Under the pieces are notes generated by a model. That model had not been told where the DNA came from, searched no databases, and worked only from the letters and a program-made list of their open reading frames with translations. From contig OU015568.1 of assembly GCA_907165135.1 (NCBI GenBank), forward strand, positions 10,734,501-10,798,500: 64,000 nt of DNA, read 5' to 3'. A program made the position numbers and the translations under genes. This document shows, piece after piece, positions 23,146 through 36,400 of this stretch (its first letter is position 1; each line of letters opens with the position of its first letter). The stretch comes from Oikopleura dioica (lineage: Eukaryota > Chordata > Appendicularia > Copelata > Oikopleuridae).

Positions 23146-23459
23146 GCTTTAATTCATTATTGGATACGAATCTTTTGATGAGCATGGTGGAGAACTGTGA
23201 CCTAAAATTATGACGCTGGCGTGATATTACCTTCAAGTGTACTTTGCTTTCTTATGATTTATACCTACTTACTATCTGCTGCAGTAGACTAGATTTGCTT
23301 TGCTTCAATAAAATTATACGAGGTGGCAACTTGAAAGTGGGTTGATTTTGTACAAAAGATTTATTCAAAAAAATATTGTCAGAAAAATAAAAAAAATATT
23401 GCAGAAAATAAAAATATAAAAAATAGAACAAAGGGAAAAGATTTCATCAGCTATGAATT
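23146..23459. other. Intergenic region between convergent genes
   Basis: About 310 bp between the CRAL-TRIO 3' end and the coiled-coil gene 3' end. It contains AATAAA near 23308 and an A-rich stretch, consistent with two facing 3' ends. Confidence 0.45.
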
Positions 23460-26249
23460 CTAGTTTGCTTTGGAGGAGGATTTTGACGGATGGTCAGGCC
23501 TTTTCGCTTGGAAGTTCTTTCCTTGGGTTGAGGGGTTGAAGCGATCATTGGTCCTGCGAGTTCTTGAAGCATAGTACTCTCAGAGAACTTAGTCAATTAA
23601 TAATTTGATTTCTCTTGATTTCTTACCTTTGGATTTGTAGGAATTGAAAACTTGTCTTCGACGTATACCTTGACTTTGCTTTTGGACTCTCTCTTGGAAG
23701 AGCTCTGTTTGTTGCTGCTATCAGGCGATTCTCGCTTTCGCTTTAGCTTGGAAACCTTGAGGATCGACTGCTCAAGTTCTTTCACTTGTTTGATTTTTTC
23801 AATTGATTTCTTGAGCTCGACGACTTCCTCCTCTAGTTTCTCGATTTCAGCTTGATTTTCTGCTTTCTTTTCAAGGGCAGAAGCAGCATTGAGAAGAATT
23901 GCCTCTTTTGACTGAATATTCAGTTCGAGGTCATCAAGGATCTTTTCCATTTGAGTCTTGAACTTTTCTTGATACGTGCTTGTTTCCTAGATAAAACTTG
24001 AAAATGCAATAATAGTAAATAAATTACCTGTTCTGAAGCTTCTTCCTCAAGATTCTCGATTTCGAGTCTGATCTTGTCAATTTCTTCCTCGAGCTTGAGT
24101 TTTTCTTCTTCGACTTCTTCGATCGTTTCCAGCTCCTCGCCACTCTTTTCGGCCAATTCTTCGACCTTTTTCTCCAAATTTATGGCCGACTTTTTAAGAA
24201 CATCGACTTTTTTCTGTTGAGTCTTGATTTTGCTGGCCATTCTTGTCTTTTCGCCCTTCGCAGTTCTTTTATAGGTTTTCTTCTTTTTGATTTCTTCATT
24301 TTGCTTTTCGAATTCCTCGTCAAGCTCCTTGAAATCTTGCTCGATTGATTCCATCCGTTCAATTTCGTTTTGAAGATCAAGCTGCTTTTCGAACCAGTCG
24401 ATGCGCGTGTTGTTGAAGTTCCCGATTTCGAGGTCGTTTTCCTCAATTTCTGCGTTTAGCTTCGCCAGTTCAGATTCAACGTCGGCGAAGTCAATCTTTG
24501 CCACTTCTCGTTCAAGCTGATTAATAGCTTCTTCCGCATCTGTGATGGAGTTTTTCAGATACTTGATGTGGTCTTCTTTCGCGGTGACCCCGCCAGTGAG
24601 CTGGATCAGTTGGCGTTCAACCCTTTTTATCGTTTCTTCGCATTCGCCTTGCTCGGCCAAATTGAGCTCCAGTTTCTCTTCGTGGTCATCAGCTTCTACT
24701 CGAGCCTTTTTATGGTTTATGAAAATCAGTTTAGAGTTTTTACTGACAGAAATTTCAAGAAACCAGTCCCTTTGCGATTCTTTCAGAAATTTCTATATCT
24801 TGAGTTTCCATCAGCTTGATTTTCTCCTCCATTTCTGCTCCAAGTTTCGTTAGCGTTTCGACCTTTTCCTTTCGTTCTGTTAATGTTTGTACGTCAGTTT
24901 CCAGCGTGCTCTGATCTTGATGATAACGGGTGAGGCGCGAGTTCATGTGGTCAGTGAGGATTTTGACTTTGACCAAGACTTCGTCGAGCACTGCGCGTTG
25001 TTTCATGTATTGCCCGTCGAGCTTTTATGGGCTTTTAATATCGGGAATAAATTGAAAAGTCCTGAAGTAAAGAAATATTTTCAGCCCTTTCCTTTGACTG
25101 CTCGTGTTTTAACTGTTCGATGGCCAGTTTGTTAGCGGCTACTTCTTGCTCCTTTTCATTGTGTTCATTGACTCTATTTTCGTAGAGTTGATCAACTGTA
25201 GCCTTCTTCGACTTGAGCGCCGTCGACTCAGCCTCCAAGTTATCAACCTCACTTTGGTTTTTCGCCTTTAGAGCTTCGATCTTCTTCGCATGTTCAGATT
25301 GGAAGTTGTCTTTTCGAAGAAGGAAAGTGTCACGGAGTTTCTCTTGAACGGATAATTTTTCTTCGTGAATGGTGATTTCTTTTTGAATTCGCTCGATTTG
25401 GCCACGAATTTGGTTCAGTCGGTATCGCTCGTTGTTCAGATGATCTCTATAATTATAATCAGTTGTAATAGTAAAACATCCTCTTACTGTAAATTATCAG
25501 CTTCAGCGATGGTCGCTTTTGAGGATGTAGAAATTCTGGCGTATTCTCGCTGAGCGAGATGAAGTCGATTTTTCTCAAGATCGAGGTTGTTTTTTGCTTT
25601 TTTCACATTTGCTCCAACTTCATCCAGTTCAGCGACCTTGATTTACTTTTTAGCAGAAAACATCAAGTTCAAAGTTACCTGTTCGAGGGACTTCTGTTCG
25701 CGCAAAACTGTCAGCTCATTGATTTGCTCGTCGATTTGTCGAACAACCGCTTCGACTTCTATCGAGAGAGAGGATAAAGGGGCGATGATTTCTTCCATGA
25801 TTCCACGGCGATTTTCCAGTTCAATCTTCTCTGTAGCAATATCATTTTGATCACATTTGATAACCTCCTTGATATTCTGATTCGTTTGTCGAAGCCGGAT
25901 GCTGTTGAGCCGGACGATTTCGGTGTCATTTCGGAGTTTTAGTGATTGCTGCTCGAGAATGTCATGGCGTTTTCGGACTCCTTTTAATTTGATCACCATT
26001 TCGTCGTAGTCCTGTTTCATCACGCTCACCTTCACAGAATTAAGAGTTACGTTTTTGACGACAACGATGATTTTTTCGACCTACCTCGCAAACTTTATCA
26101 GCGATCTGGTCTTCCATTTCCTTTGCCTTCTCCGAGACATTTTTCTCCCAAGCTTTGACAGCAGACTCGATATCATCATATTGCTCTTGTGATTGCAACC
26201 TCTCCGAGGTCACTTCCTGCTGGGATGATCTTTCGCGCACGCGCTGCAT
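23460..26249 (-). CDS. Long coiled-coil protein, about 800 aa, unidentified
   Basis: Minus-strand gene from about ATG 26249 (MQRVRERSSQQEVTSERLQS) to a stop at 23460, with several short introns. Nearly the whole product is Glu/Lys/Leu-rich heptad repeat, for example DNLEAESTALKSKKATVDQL and EEEIDKIRLEIENLEEEA. A basic Ser-rich tail (KLKRKRESPDSSNKQSSSKR) follows. There is no motor, ATPase, kinase or membrane segment, so it is probably structural (cytoskeletal, kinetochore or axonemal). I cannot name the family. The intron at about 25015-25080 fits the frame with a GC donor. The final exon is open in two frames; phase 0 gives a basic C-terminus. The 5' end is the least certain part. Confidence 0.7.
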
Positions 26250-26334
26250 TTGACAACTGATTCCGTTTATTATTTTTACAAAGAATAATACGCGTATTCT
26301 AGAGATCAATATATCAAACAGTAATGCAGTGTTT

Positions 26335-28644
26335 TTATTGATTTTCATCCAACGTAACGTAGATCCAGTCCAAATAGTCAGATACCTTCGTGTAAATACC
26401 AGGAATATCTTTAAATAAATAATAAACGAAGACAAAATTCGATTATACTTTTTGCTCCACATTTGTAGTTAATTGTTTCGCCATCTTTTTTCTTTTGTGA
26501 TTGAACGCCATATGAAACGATACCGGTCAAATAAAATGGCTGATTGTCATCGCCACTTTTCGCATTGGGATTTTTACAAACCACAGGTCCACCAGAATCA
26601 CCCTGGCAAGTGTCGACCTTTCCATGGCCAAAACAAAGCTGATGTTCCAAAACTTCTGGTCTCTGGTCATCACTGATTCCTTTAGCTGAGTTGAAAGCTG
26701 CTTGGCATTCGCTTCTACGAATATGGCGAACAAGGGCGACTCTTGAATCGACGAATTTTTTTCGTTGATGAGCTTTCATTGGCGTTAAAGAAATGAAAAA
26801 GCAAAATCTCAGTTTTTAAATTTGTTATTCATTAACACCTTACTGTATTTCTTTTCTCAACTTCCTCGTTTCCTCCATCAACAGTTCCAGTTTGCAAGCC
26901 CCAACCGCCAATCATGCAGACAGAGTTCGGCTCTAATTTTTTTGATGAAGCTTTTTTGTTCGGAAAAGCGGCTCAAACCTGGTTCAAAATTTATTGGAGG
27001 TAAGCAAATCGGACTGACCATTCCGTTGAACCAAAATGGCTTCTTTACTTGAATCAAGCTTATATCGAAGCCTTTTCCCACAGTTTTATATTTAGGGTGG
27101 TTAATGATATTCTTAGCTTCCTGTCGTTGGCCAAGGCAGTTCATACTGTTCTATGGACTTAAATCGCTATTAATTTCAAGGAGGATAAAATACCGCTTCG
27201 TGCACTTTCCCGTCGATATTAGAAAGTCCTGCGACAACCGTGGTGGATTCAGGTTGCATTATTTTCTTCAAATCGAAGCAATGAGCCGCAGAAATAACGA
27301 AGAGAGGGTGAATAAGGGCAGCACCACAAAATTGTCTCCATGATTCCTATAATCTATTTGATGTCAAGATGATCGTTCTCAATACAAACCTGACAGATAT
27401 TATATTGTTCACTACTAGTTTTTTCTAGGGCAACGAGCCATGGAGTCGAACCTGGAGGATTTTTGTATCCGTTGATGGTTCGCATAGAAAATTCAGTGTC
27501 ACTAAAAATATCAAGAGCGCAATGATTGTATATATTTACGCGCTAGAAACTTTCTCTTCCTCTTCTTCCTCTAAAACTTTTGCAATTTCTCCAGGATCAG
27601 CCATTGGAGGGCATTTTACCGCGTCGGTACATGGTCGGTTATCCCGCCAGGGGTCGAGAAGGTCGATAAAATGTGCCGTCTCATTATCAGTGTTCGACTT
27701 CCAGCTTGATAGATCCCACGGAATAGATTGATTTTGTCCATGTTTGGTAAAACGCAAGAAAGTTCTGCTACATCCACAATTCGGAACACTGCACGTGTCA
27801 TAACGAACGCCCTCTGTTTTCGTATAACACCAGGGTTGATTGTAAGCGCCGCAAGATTCTGGCGTTATTTGATTGTAGTCAAAGTCAGCAGATCTACAGA
27901 CGCTTATTGGACCAAGAACTTTTCTATTTGAATCTGGTTTATCCCACCTGAAAATAATTATCGAAAGTAAAGAAAAAACTAGAACCTATCACAGGTGTGT
28001 CCACCTTCAGTACTATCAAGAGTCCCGCGATAATATTGACCGCAATCAGCAAACGGGGTGACTTTCATTTCGTCTTTAACTTTTGCCTTGAACTCGTCTT
28101 CCCCGTTATTCGGAGCCGATTTAAGCTCATTGAAAAGTCCCTGGTCGGTCATGATACAGCTTCCCTTGTACGCACTGATCTCGTACCCGTTTGCCTTGAC
28201 AAGAAAGTTCTGCTCGATCTCGCACTCTCGCGTCCAAGCATCTTTATCGCAATAAGGAACGTCACAGTACTCCCAGTTTCTTCGCCTACTATCTGTGTAG
28301 CACCACGGTCCACCAGGTCGCGTAGGTCCTGTGTTCCTGCAGAAGTTTCCATAAACTCTTTTAACTTTTCTCTCTCCATCCAATGTTTCAATTGGTGTTA
28401 AAATAAACGACTTCGACCTTTTTGGATTTCCCCATTTTGCACACTCTTTTGAACTCATTTAACTTTTGACCATTCCAAATTTCTACTCACCTGTGCCATC
28501 TCTCGTAACATTAATTGACCCTCTATAAAGTATTCCTCTATCTTCACGGTGAGCCAGACAAGTGACTGTTTTTCGTTTTGCCTGACTCCTGCAAATCGCA
28601 TGTGCACTGCCCAAAAGCAGCAAAATATCTCTTAGTAACCTCAT
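26335..28644 (-). CDS. Secreted two-kringle trypsin-like serine protease
   Basis: ATG 28644 opens a signal peptide (MRLLRDILLLLGSAHA). Kringle 1 (CLAHREDRGILYRGSINVT ... PWCYTDSRRRNWEYCDVPYC) and kringle 2 (CGQYYRGTLDSTEGGHTC ... PWCYTKTEGVRYDTCSVPNC) follow. A linker with an acidic run leads to an S1 protease domain. This begins TINGYKNPPGSTPW and carries the triad: His in ISAAHC, Asp in FDISLIQV, Ser in CQGDSGGPVVC, with Asp at the S1 pocket (KVDTCQGDS). It therefore looks active with trypsin-like specificity. The last intron (26409-26457) needs a GA-AG border to give PGIYTKVSDYLDWI. The architecture recalls prothrombin or plasminogen without Gla or PAN domains. The coiled-coil gene lies just downstream. 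Confidence 0.87.
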
Positions 28645-28801
28645 TTTATACTGTAACAATCTTCCAATGATCAAGCACTGGAAAGGCAAACAAACAAGAA
28701 TCCCGTTTCAATTGAATTTTGGTTTATTTATTTTCTCAATAATTTACAAAAAAGGCTATGTTTGGAACGAATGCAGTTATTTATAAGAAAAGAGAAAGTT
28801 T

Positions 28802-30495
28802 TTATTTCTCGCATTTGACAGTTGTGAGCATCATTGGAATTTCAGGCACTCGCCGCGCCGGAGCTGTTTTCTTTCTCCTCTGAGAGGATGTCGGCGAGAT
28901 CGTTGAGTTTGGAGAACTGGTAGATTTTGTGTCGGGCGTTTTTGGCAAATCATCGTTCTCCATCACTTCGATTTTGGTATCTGGGCTAAGAATATCGTTA
29001 GATTGAACGTCAGTCATTGTTGATTTTACCTACCTTTCTGGGTTAATAATTGGCTCTTCTTCATCATTTTTGTCAAAAGCGATTCTTGACCGCTTTTCAG
29101 GGGGCTCATCGGAATGATCAGATTCAAAGCTCACACCGTTTCTAACGTTTCCGTTGGCCTGAAAGAAAGTTGATTAGAAACTGATTCGACCTTAATTTCT
29201 GTATTTTTCATGAGTGAATTCAAAATAGAGCTAATCTCTCAGTGGGGTCTCCTCTCAACCGAACGGGGCCGATGATCCGACTCAGACCAGAGGATCATCC
29301 AGCTGAACGTCGATGGGCTCAAACTGTGATTATGATTTGAATAATTAATAGTTAGATGGGGATGAGGCGTGCTCAGCATGACGATTCGCGGCTGAGGCGA
29401 ATCTCGAGGGCTGAGCGCGCGCGAGAAGCAAAAATAGCTTCGTCTGTTCTAACTTACAGGCAGGTGACTGTGAGATGACTGGAGTGCTTCGCGGATTTTC
29501 TCGGCTTCTTCGTAAAATGGTCGACGTTCTTCAAGGCCTAATGAGGACCACTGGCGGGAAATAGAGCGTTCCAGGAGAACTGGACTTTCCTAACGAAACA
29601 ATTTCAAGCTGAAAATAGAAATACTCCAACCTTTGACTGATCTTGAAGAGCTTTGAGACGCATGTGATGCGAAAAGACCATGTAAGCGTTAATCGTAGGA
29701 ATATGTGACAAATCGGCAGGTGAAGACGAGCAGTCTTCCGGATTCGACTCGTCATCCTTTCCGGAAGCATTTACAGCCGTGTCTTGCCCCGATCGCTTCT
29801 GACCCGGCTTTGGTGATTTCGCAGGGCTCTGTGAGCGGACACTGTCAGAGTCTACCGGCATTTTTTGATGGAAGCCGTTTGCTGATCCGTTAAGAGCGGA
29901 AAGAGCTGGGAGGCCAAGACCGAGGAGGGGACCAAGAGATGCAAGAGAACCGAGCGAGGCGAGCGAGTCGACTTTCGGGCGCATACTGTTCAAGACTAAA
30001 AAGGAGAATCTTTAGTACCGCTTTATTATTAATCTTAACTAAGCTATGACGATATTCAAAGCCCTTTTATTAAATTCATAATTATAAGGCTACCTTTTTC
30101 ACATGCGGAAGTAATATGGGAAAAATTCAAATTGGACGCGGCTCGGTACACTTCTGTCACATTTGACGGCTCAAGCGTGAACGAGTTCGTGTAGCAAAAT
30201 TCCATAAGCACGACGAAACCACGTGCAGGTACTCCGGCAAGGACGAAGTTGGTCTGGTCATCCGAGTTGCGAAAAAGCGAGAGGAAGTAATCGGAGTTGG
30301 CAGCAAGGATGGACCGATGCGCTCGGAATTTCTTTCCTTCCACGTGTAGTGTTACGTCACAGAAGAGATCTTAATTACAATTTTGAAACAGTATTTGAAA
30401 AATATACTTTACCTTTCATTCTTTGCTCGTTGAGACGTTGCAGTACAAAGGTGGTATGTTTAATCGGGAGAATGTTTGTTCTATCTTCCTGGGAC
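28802..30495 (-). CDS. BTB domain joined to HMG box, putative transcription factor (5' end missing)
   Basis: Exons read in frame on the minus strand. The first two encode a BTB/POZ domain (VLQRLNEQRMKDLFCDVTL, EGKKFRAHRSILAANSDYF), normally for dimerisation and co-repressor or Cullin-3 binding. A GT-AG intron then joins to a Leu/Ser-rich linker and an HMG box (INAYMVFSHHMRLKALQDQ, then SRQWSSLGLEERRPFYEEAE), a minor-groove DNA-binding domain closest by eye to SOX/TCF types. The tail carries KKTAPARR and ends TTVKCEK at 28802. The BTB exon begins at an acceptor (TTGTTTAG at 30496) and has no ATG, so at least one upstream exon is not located. I know of no common family with this pairing. Confidence 0.75.
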
Positions 30496-33400
30496 CTAAA
30501 CAAGTCCGGTTAGAATCTGATGAATCCGTAATTATGCTGGTTTATGCAAAACCAGTACTGCACTAGTCGCCGAGAAAGTACTTTTTGGCTAATGCCGCTT
30601 GAGCTGATTAAGGTGTCCGGCTGTCATCCCGGTGTTTTAAAATCGACACTATTTTATAAACGAAGTTTATCACAGTTTAGTTTCAACCCGGAGGAAGCAA
30701 AGACGCGATCAAGATAGGAAGCTAAAAGTCCAATGGTTCCCCCGAAAGTAAATCTTTCCGTTTGAAGAATAATTTTTCTACGGTAGTACTCAAAATCACA
30801 TTTGCGAGTCAGTTAGAGGCGAATGTTTGATATTAATTCGAGATATTCTTCTCTTCAAAATTATGAAGGTCTCATGCAATAAATTTGATGCCAAAATGTT
30901 CTCGTCTGGATTTCGAAATTTATTTTTATAAAAATTTAAGTGCTCAGCGCTCTGCGCGACTGGTAATCATCCGGATTAGAATAATTTCGATTTTGTTTAG
31001 GCAGTTGGCGGAGATCTTGCAAGCTGAGCCCATCAAGAGGGTTTGGATATAAAATGGAAACTACCTTCTGAGCTGCAGCGGGTGTGAAAATCCGATGAGC
31101 CTTACCGCAATCGTTCTTTTCCTAGTAGAACTTTTTTGTCTATTAAGAAATATCTTTCGCTTATTGAATCTAATAAACTGAGAACGTACCAAAAAATAGT
31201 TAGTCGAATCAGTGCCAAACTGCCCATGAGTGTTAGAATGCGCGAGCTCTTTACTTGAGCCGAGACGGCTGGTCTAAGCGGATGATCTGCGTAACCAGGG
31301 AAGCATGTTTTGCGCGGGATCAGCCTCAGCGGCTTGGAATAACTACCGGTCGGTGCAACACATGTTCAGCCGGGATTAGCACGTGACCTCGCGCAGATGA
31401 CCCCGAGAGCCGACTTGTACATGCATAAACGATGCCGAATAACAAAAGAGAGAGCTAGTACCCTTCCTGCTTAGGCGGCTGAGCGAAGCTTTATCTCGGT
31501 TCCTTCTAAATCCTAACCTTGACAAAGAAGTTCACTTCAACTCTTTGTTCATTTCTATTTTAGAGTTAGATTTTTTCTTTCATCGAGTGATTGAGATGCT
31601 CGAATCTCAAATCCCTGTTTCCAATGAAAATTGACAACTTCAAATTTATGAAAATCTCGGCGCCAGGCTCGCTTTTCGTCCAAACCGCGAAGCCTATTAT
31701 ATAGTCGGCTGAGCTGGAAATATTTCTCAGATTTAGGCGTCCGTAATCCGCTTCCGCCACTTCTAACAACATTTCCAAAATCCCAAATATGTGGCTGCCA
31801 GAGCCCCCAGCCCAAAAGGGGATTCGAATGGCTCAAGCTCGTTCAACTCGCCGCTAAAGCCGGAAGGAAATAAACGCCTTGGTTAGATTTTTTTCTATAA
31901 TTGAATTTCTTCAACTTCTTGCAAGATTAATTAAATAAATTCATTCGATAATAAATATTTTTCTATTTGGCCTTTTGTTGGTTTTTGATGAATCTCATTT
32001 TAGGAAGTCCAAAAATGGCCCTACAAAAGTTCAGCTTATAAAAGGCAGCTGAAAGTACAACGGAGCGACAACACTTGAGCATAAAAACGAGCACGACTAC
32101 TTAGAAGGCTGAGCGGGATAAGCCGTGTTCAGCAGGATAAGACAAAAGCCAATTTTTCAACCTTTTGTTCCTTCTGGATAAAGAAGGGTGGGAACATTTG
32201 CATGAGCCGCTTTTGGGAGATGAGCAACTTTTTATCTCCGAAAGAGAAATTTCTGTTGAATTAGAAAGAGGGCTTCTTGGTTGATTTCAGCGATCCTAAG
32301 TAGAGGTCGATGGCGAGAGGTAAAAAGTGTCGCATGAGCGTTTGAAATGGTCTATAAAACCGTTTCCGTAAATAAGGGCAAGTGCGTTATTAGATCAGTA
32401 AATCCTCTGGGAGCTCGGCCGCGAATGGAAATCCGATTCACAAGTCGGTACCGGTAGCGTTAACGCCCCGCCAAACGGTTAACCTTCTTAACTTCTTTAA
32501 TCGATTCCGTCCCTAACAGGGGGATATCCGACGGCTTCCCATTCCCACTAATTTCAGTAATCAAGTCGATCCCAGCTTGGCCTTCATTTGTGGATTCCGC
32601 CTCGCACACAGGTGCACCTGTCACCTCAAGACCCAAAACCATTTTCGACGGCTTTTCTCAACCGCCCGGTAGATCCTTACTCAACAACAATCAATCGTCG
32701 ATTCTTTTTATAGCCGCTTACTAAATCCTAACTTCCAAACAAAAAGTTATCTGCCGGATTGGAAGGAGGACAGCTCCCGCGTAAATTGTTAATTTCTTGC
32801 GAAAGGGGCGCGCTCCGGAAGCGATTTCGTATTCGGATGGGATAAGCAGATGAATAGTGCCCGAGCACGGTTTTAAATATTGTTTTCATTTGGGGCGCCT
32901 TTCTCTTTTTGTCCAGATGATCCCACCGGTGGAATAGGTAGCGCGGCGCATCCGGTTTACGGGCGGTACTCGGGTGCGATTTGGCGCAGGCTAAGCCGAT
33001 TATTCAAATTTCAATCCGCTTTCGCGAGTCTCTCGCATGGGGCTTAGCCTCACGCGCTCCCATCGACTTTAGCTTTGAGCTCAAAACTAAACTCTATTCA
33101 TGGCTTTCATTATCCAATTTTCCAATCATGAAATCTGCTGTGCCCAAAACTAAAACTTACATTTCTGGTTTTCTTTGGCGCATCCGTCGGTTGTTTAGGT
33201 TTTCTTCAAGCTGTCTTTTTGGCGATGATTCTCTCTTGGAAACAATTCTTTCTCGAGGTAATGATCTTCGAATCTTTGATAATTTTTTCTTATGAAAAAA
33301 AATAAAAAAAATTTAAGGCTTCCTACAGCATGAGCTGGCGAATCCGTTGTGTGTGTGTCTGGCGGGTAGCGCAGCTCGGATAGGTAAAGCTCTAAGCCAA

Positions 33401-36400
33401 CTAAGCCGATTAGTCGCCCGCCTCCCCGCAGCAGCACCGAGTGTCCACCACCCAGCGCACCTTGCGCGAGCGCTAGAAACTCAACGAAGGACTCGCCACG
33501 AGTGACGCTATTCAACTCTTCTTCTACGATGATTTTGTAACGTTATGATCTCCCCCCAATCTTCATGGATTTCAAACTGTCTATTTTAACACTAGAATGG
33601 CACAGCAATATTTTCTTGGTCGTCTTATTTCCGTAATCGAACGACAAGAATCGTTCAAATATCAAGATTTTCCTAAGTAACTTCACTTCACAAAAATAGT
33701 ATTTTAGAAGAAAAAGAACCTTCAAGAATAGGCGATAATAAATTTCAAAGAAACCGAATACATCGTATTTTGGCAAGGATATTTCTAATTGACCCTTGTG
33801 GGTAACTTATCTGGATCTAAGCCTCTTAGTTCGGACAGGTGGTGGAGGTGGCGTCTTTTCTGAATCTTCTTGTAAACGTCAAACTGTTCTGCTCAGCCGC
33901 CCTGATCGCCTTTTGAGCTGTCTTGCGACTATCATCCCCGAAAAAAATGTAATTCAACGCTGAGCCCTCCCGTCAGGCAGGATGAGCTACTGGTCATCCC
34001 GGCCGAACGTTGTGCTCCCTCGTTGGAGAGTACTTCCAAATGAAAAGGATTGAAAAGGATAATCCTCCGGTGCTGGATCTGGTGTAACTCCTCCAGATTA
34101 CAAATTATTGTGGCGGGCAGCGGCACAAGACCGCACAGCTATTTTCGAAAAATAAAACAATTGGAATTAGTAAAACCGCACCTGCACGTCCCCTGGATTA
34201 ATGTGTGCCGTCGAAAGATGCCTTCAACTTTACTCACTAAAGTTCCTTCTCGAGCGAATTTCTGTGAAAGTAGAATGAGTTTTTACCAACGTACATTTGT
34301 TTGTATCTGCACACTTAACCCACCAAAAGAGCTGCATATCCTTTGATAAAGTAGCTTTACTTTTCCTATTTCAATCGGATAATACCGCTCATTCGTTTAT
34401 CATTGACGCCGTTTCTAGCGCAGAAAAGCCAGTGCCCGTGCTTGTAATCCGGGCGGGGTGAAAACAACTCAAAGATATAATCCCGCCTCGAATCGAGCAC
34501 CAGGAAACTACTTTCCGCAATTAATCCTCATGCGGATTACACCTCTAATGCGAATGCAAACTTCCCGAAAGATAGCCAATTAAAGATTCTCATTATAGTT
34601 TTGTAAAACGGCGATAACAGGAGGACTTATTGTAGAAACTTGTAGAACAAAAGCTGTGATAGGTGAAATAGTGTAACCTTGTGAACTTATTCAAAACGCA
34701 TGTTCTAAAATCGACAGAATTGATTTCGAGGAAGAGATTTTTAATAAAAGACAAAAATTATTTTACAAAATTATTTTTTAAAATAAAAGCATGAAATCGC
34801 CTTCGATTCACACAATCTCATAGAAAGATCTTGATCTCGATTCTTTACAAGTTATTCTTTCTTAACCTCATTATGATTTTCCCGTTACTGCGGGAGGCGC
34901 CTTAGCCTCTTTCTCCCGTCTTATCCCAGCCCCATCTGATGCGTTAATGAGGTTTATTTACGGAGTTTTAGGCGAATTTCAATCGAAATTTAAATCGTAC
35001 TCAGCCAGCTTTGGCGAGGGCTAAGCTGGCGAAGCCGATTTGCGCTCACCATGGAGTCCTTTCGGCGCAAACCGATTTCGAGAGGCAGCGCAAATCGCCT
35101 CACAGAATTTCAGATAGAAAAGGAGTAATCGAAGGAGGATTAGTATTTGGATTATTTCAACCGATCAGGAGGAGGTTACTCGCACTCTTTGATTTATGAC
35201 TCCAAGATTTAAGTTTAAGATACTATACAGTAGTTAACTGTCTTACCCTCGTGCAAAACTATTCTTTTGAAGATCATTTATGATCGATCCACCTCGTAGA
35301 AACCGAGGAATTCTAACCCAAAGCCTATTGCCGAATTTTGAAAATAAAATAATTTGCAGGATAAGAATTTTATCATCGTAAATTGCCACTGCTTTTTCAT
35401 ACGAGTAAGGGTGATCCTACTCATTACCGACGGCAGCAAGCGTAAGCGCATTAGGTACCCTTAAATAGCATAAGCCATTTTAGTGTAAATATAATTATTT
35501 TTAGCTTGAGGAAAGAAAAAACGATCGCACTCTTGATCCTTCCTCTCGCAGGATCTCGCCAGTCTTTAATTTTCGGCAACATTTAAATCAAAAGTAGCAA
35601 TCAAAATACCCGGTCTATTAACGAGCTGGATGAAAATTTAAAAGGGAGTTTGTGGAAGCGACCTTTTCGGGAGGATATATTCACCGATTTCGATCCGATT
35701 ACTACTAGAATTTGGTATTTTGGCTGCGCCGAGCTCAGAGAATGACTCGACTCATTTATTTACCTTTTTGTGTTTAGCGTAAAAGGTCAAAAATGCGAAA
35801 AATGCGCCGCAAAGAGGATCAGCTCCGGCTCACCGCCTGGCGCGGATCAGCTCCCTGGGATCTTAAGGGTAAACACTCTCCCACGGACGAGCTAGATTTG
35901 TCATTTTAGGGCGAGATCAGCCTGATTAGCCTTTCTTTGTTATTTTTGCGAAAAGAGAAAGAAATTATGATGAGTTTTTTTTCTTATCAATCCCTAATAG
36001 CCGCTTGATAAGACCCCTGTGAATTCCCTCTTCTTTGATTTCCTGTACCTAATTGTAAAAAAACACCTTTTCAGCAGAAAAGCTCGAATACAATAAAAAG
36101 CTAAGCGCGGCTCTAGAAGCACCATCCTCACCGCGCAAAATGGGATGATCCGTCGTTGATCCGCCCGCTTGTATATATAATTAAGACTGGTTGAAAAAAC
36201 TCGAGGCCAAGTGGCTTTTTGGGGTTCGGGCAAGAAATTGCAGCCTTCTGCGGCTGCTGATCAAAAGATTAGCTGCGAACTTATCTGCTGATCTCAAGTG
36301 CACAAAATCGAGCTTCTAGCGAGCCTAATAACCGAACATTTACGCGCGTTTTTTCTTGTTTAGAAAACACATCGCCGGCGAGTTCTTTGGCGATTTTGAG

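Noticed and set aside
33361-33422. Possible tRNA with GGCGGG/CCCGCC acceptor
   Set aside because: No T arm or B box and no consistent anticodon arm; only a six-bp inverted repeat.
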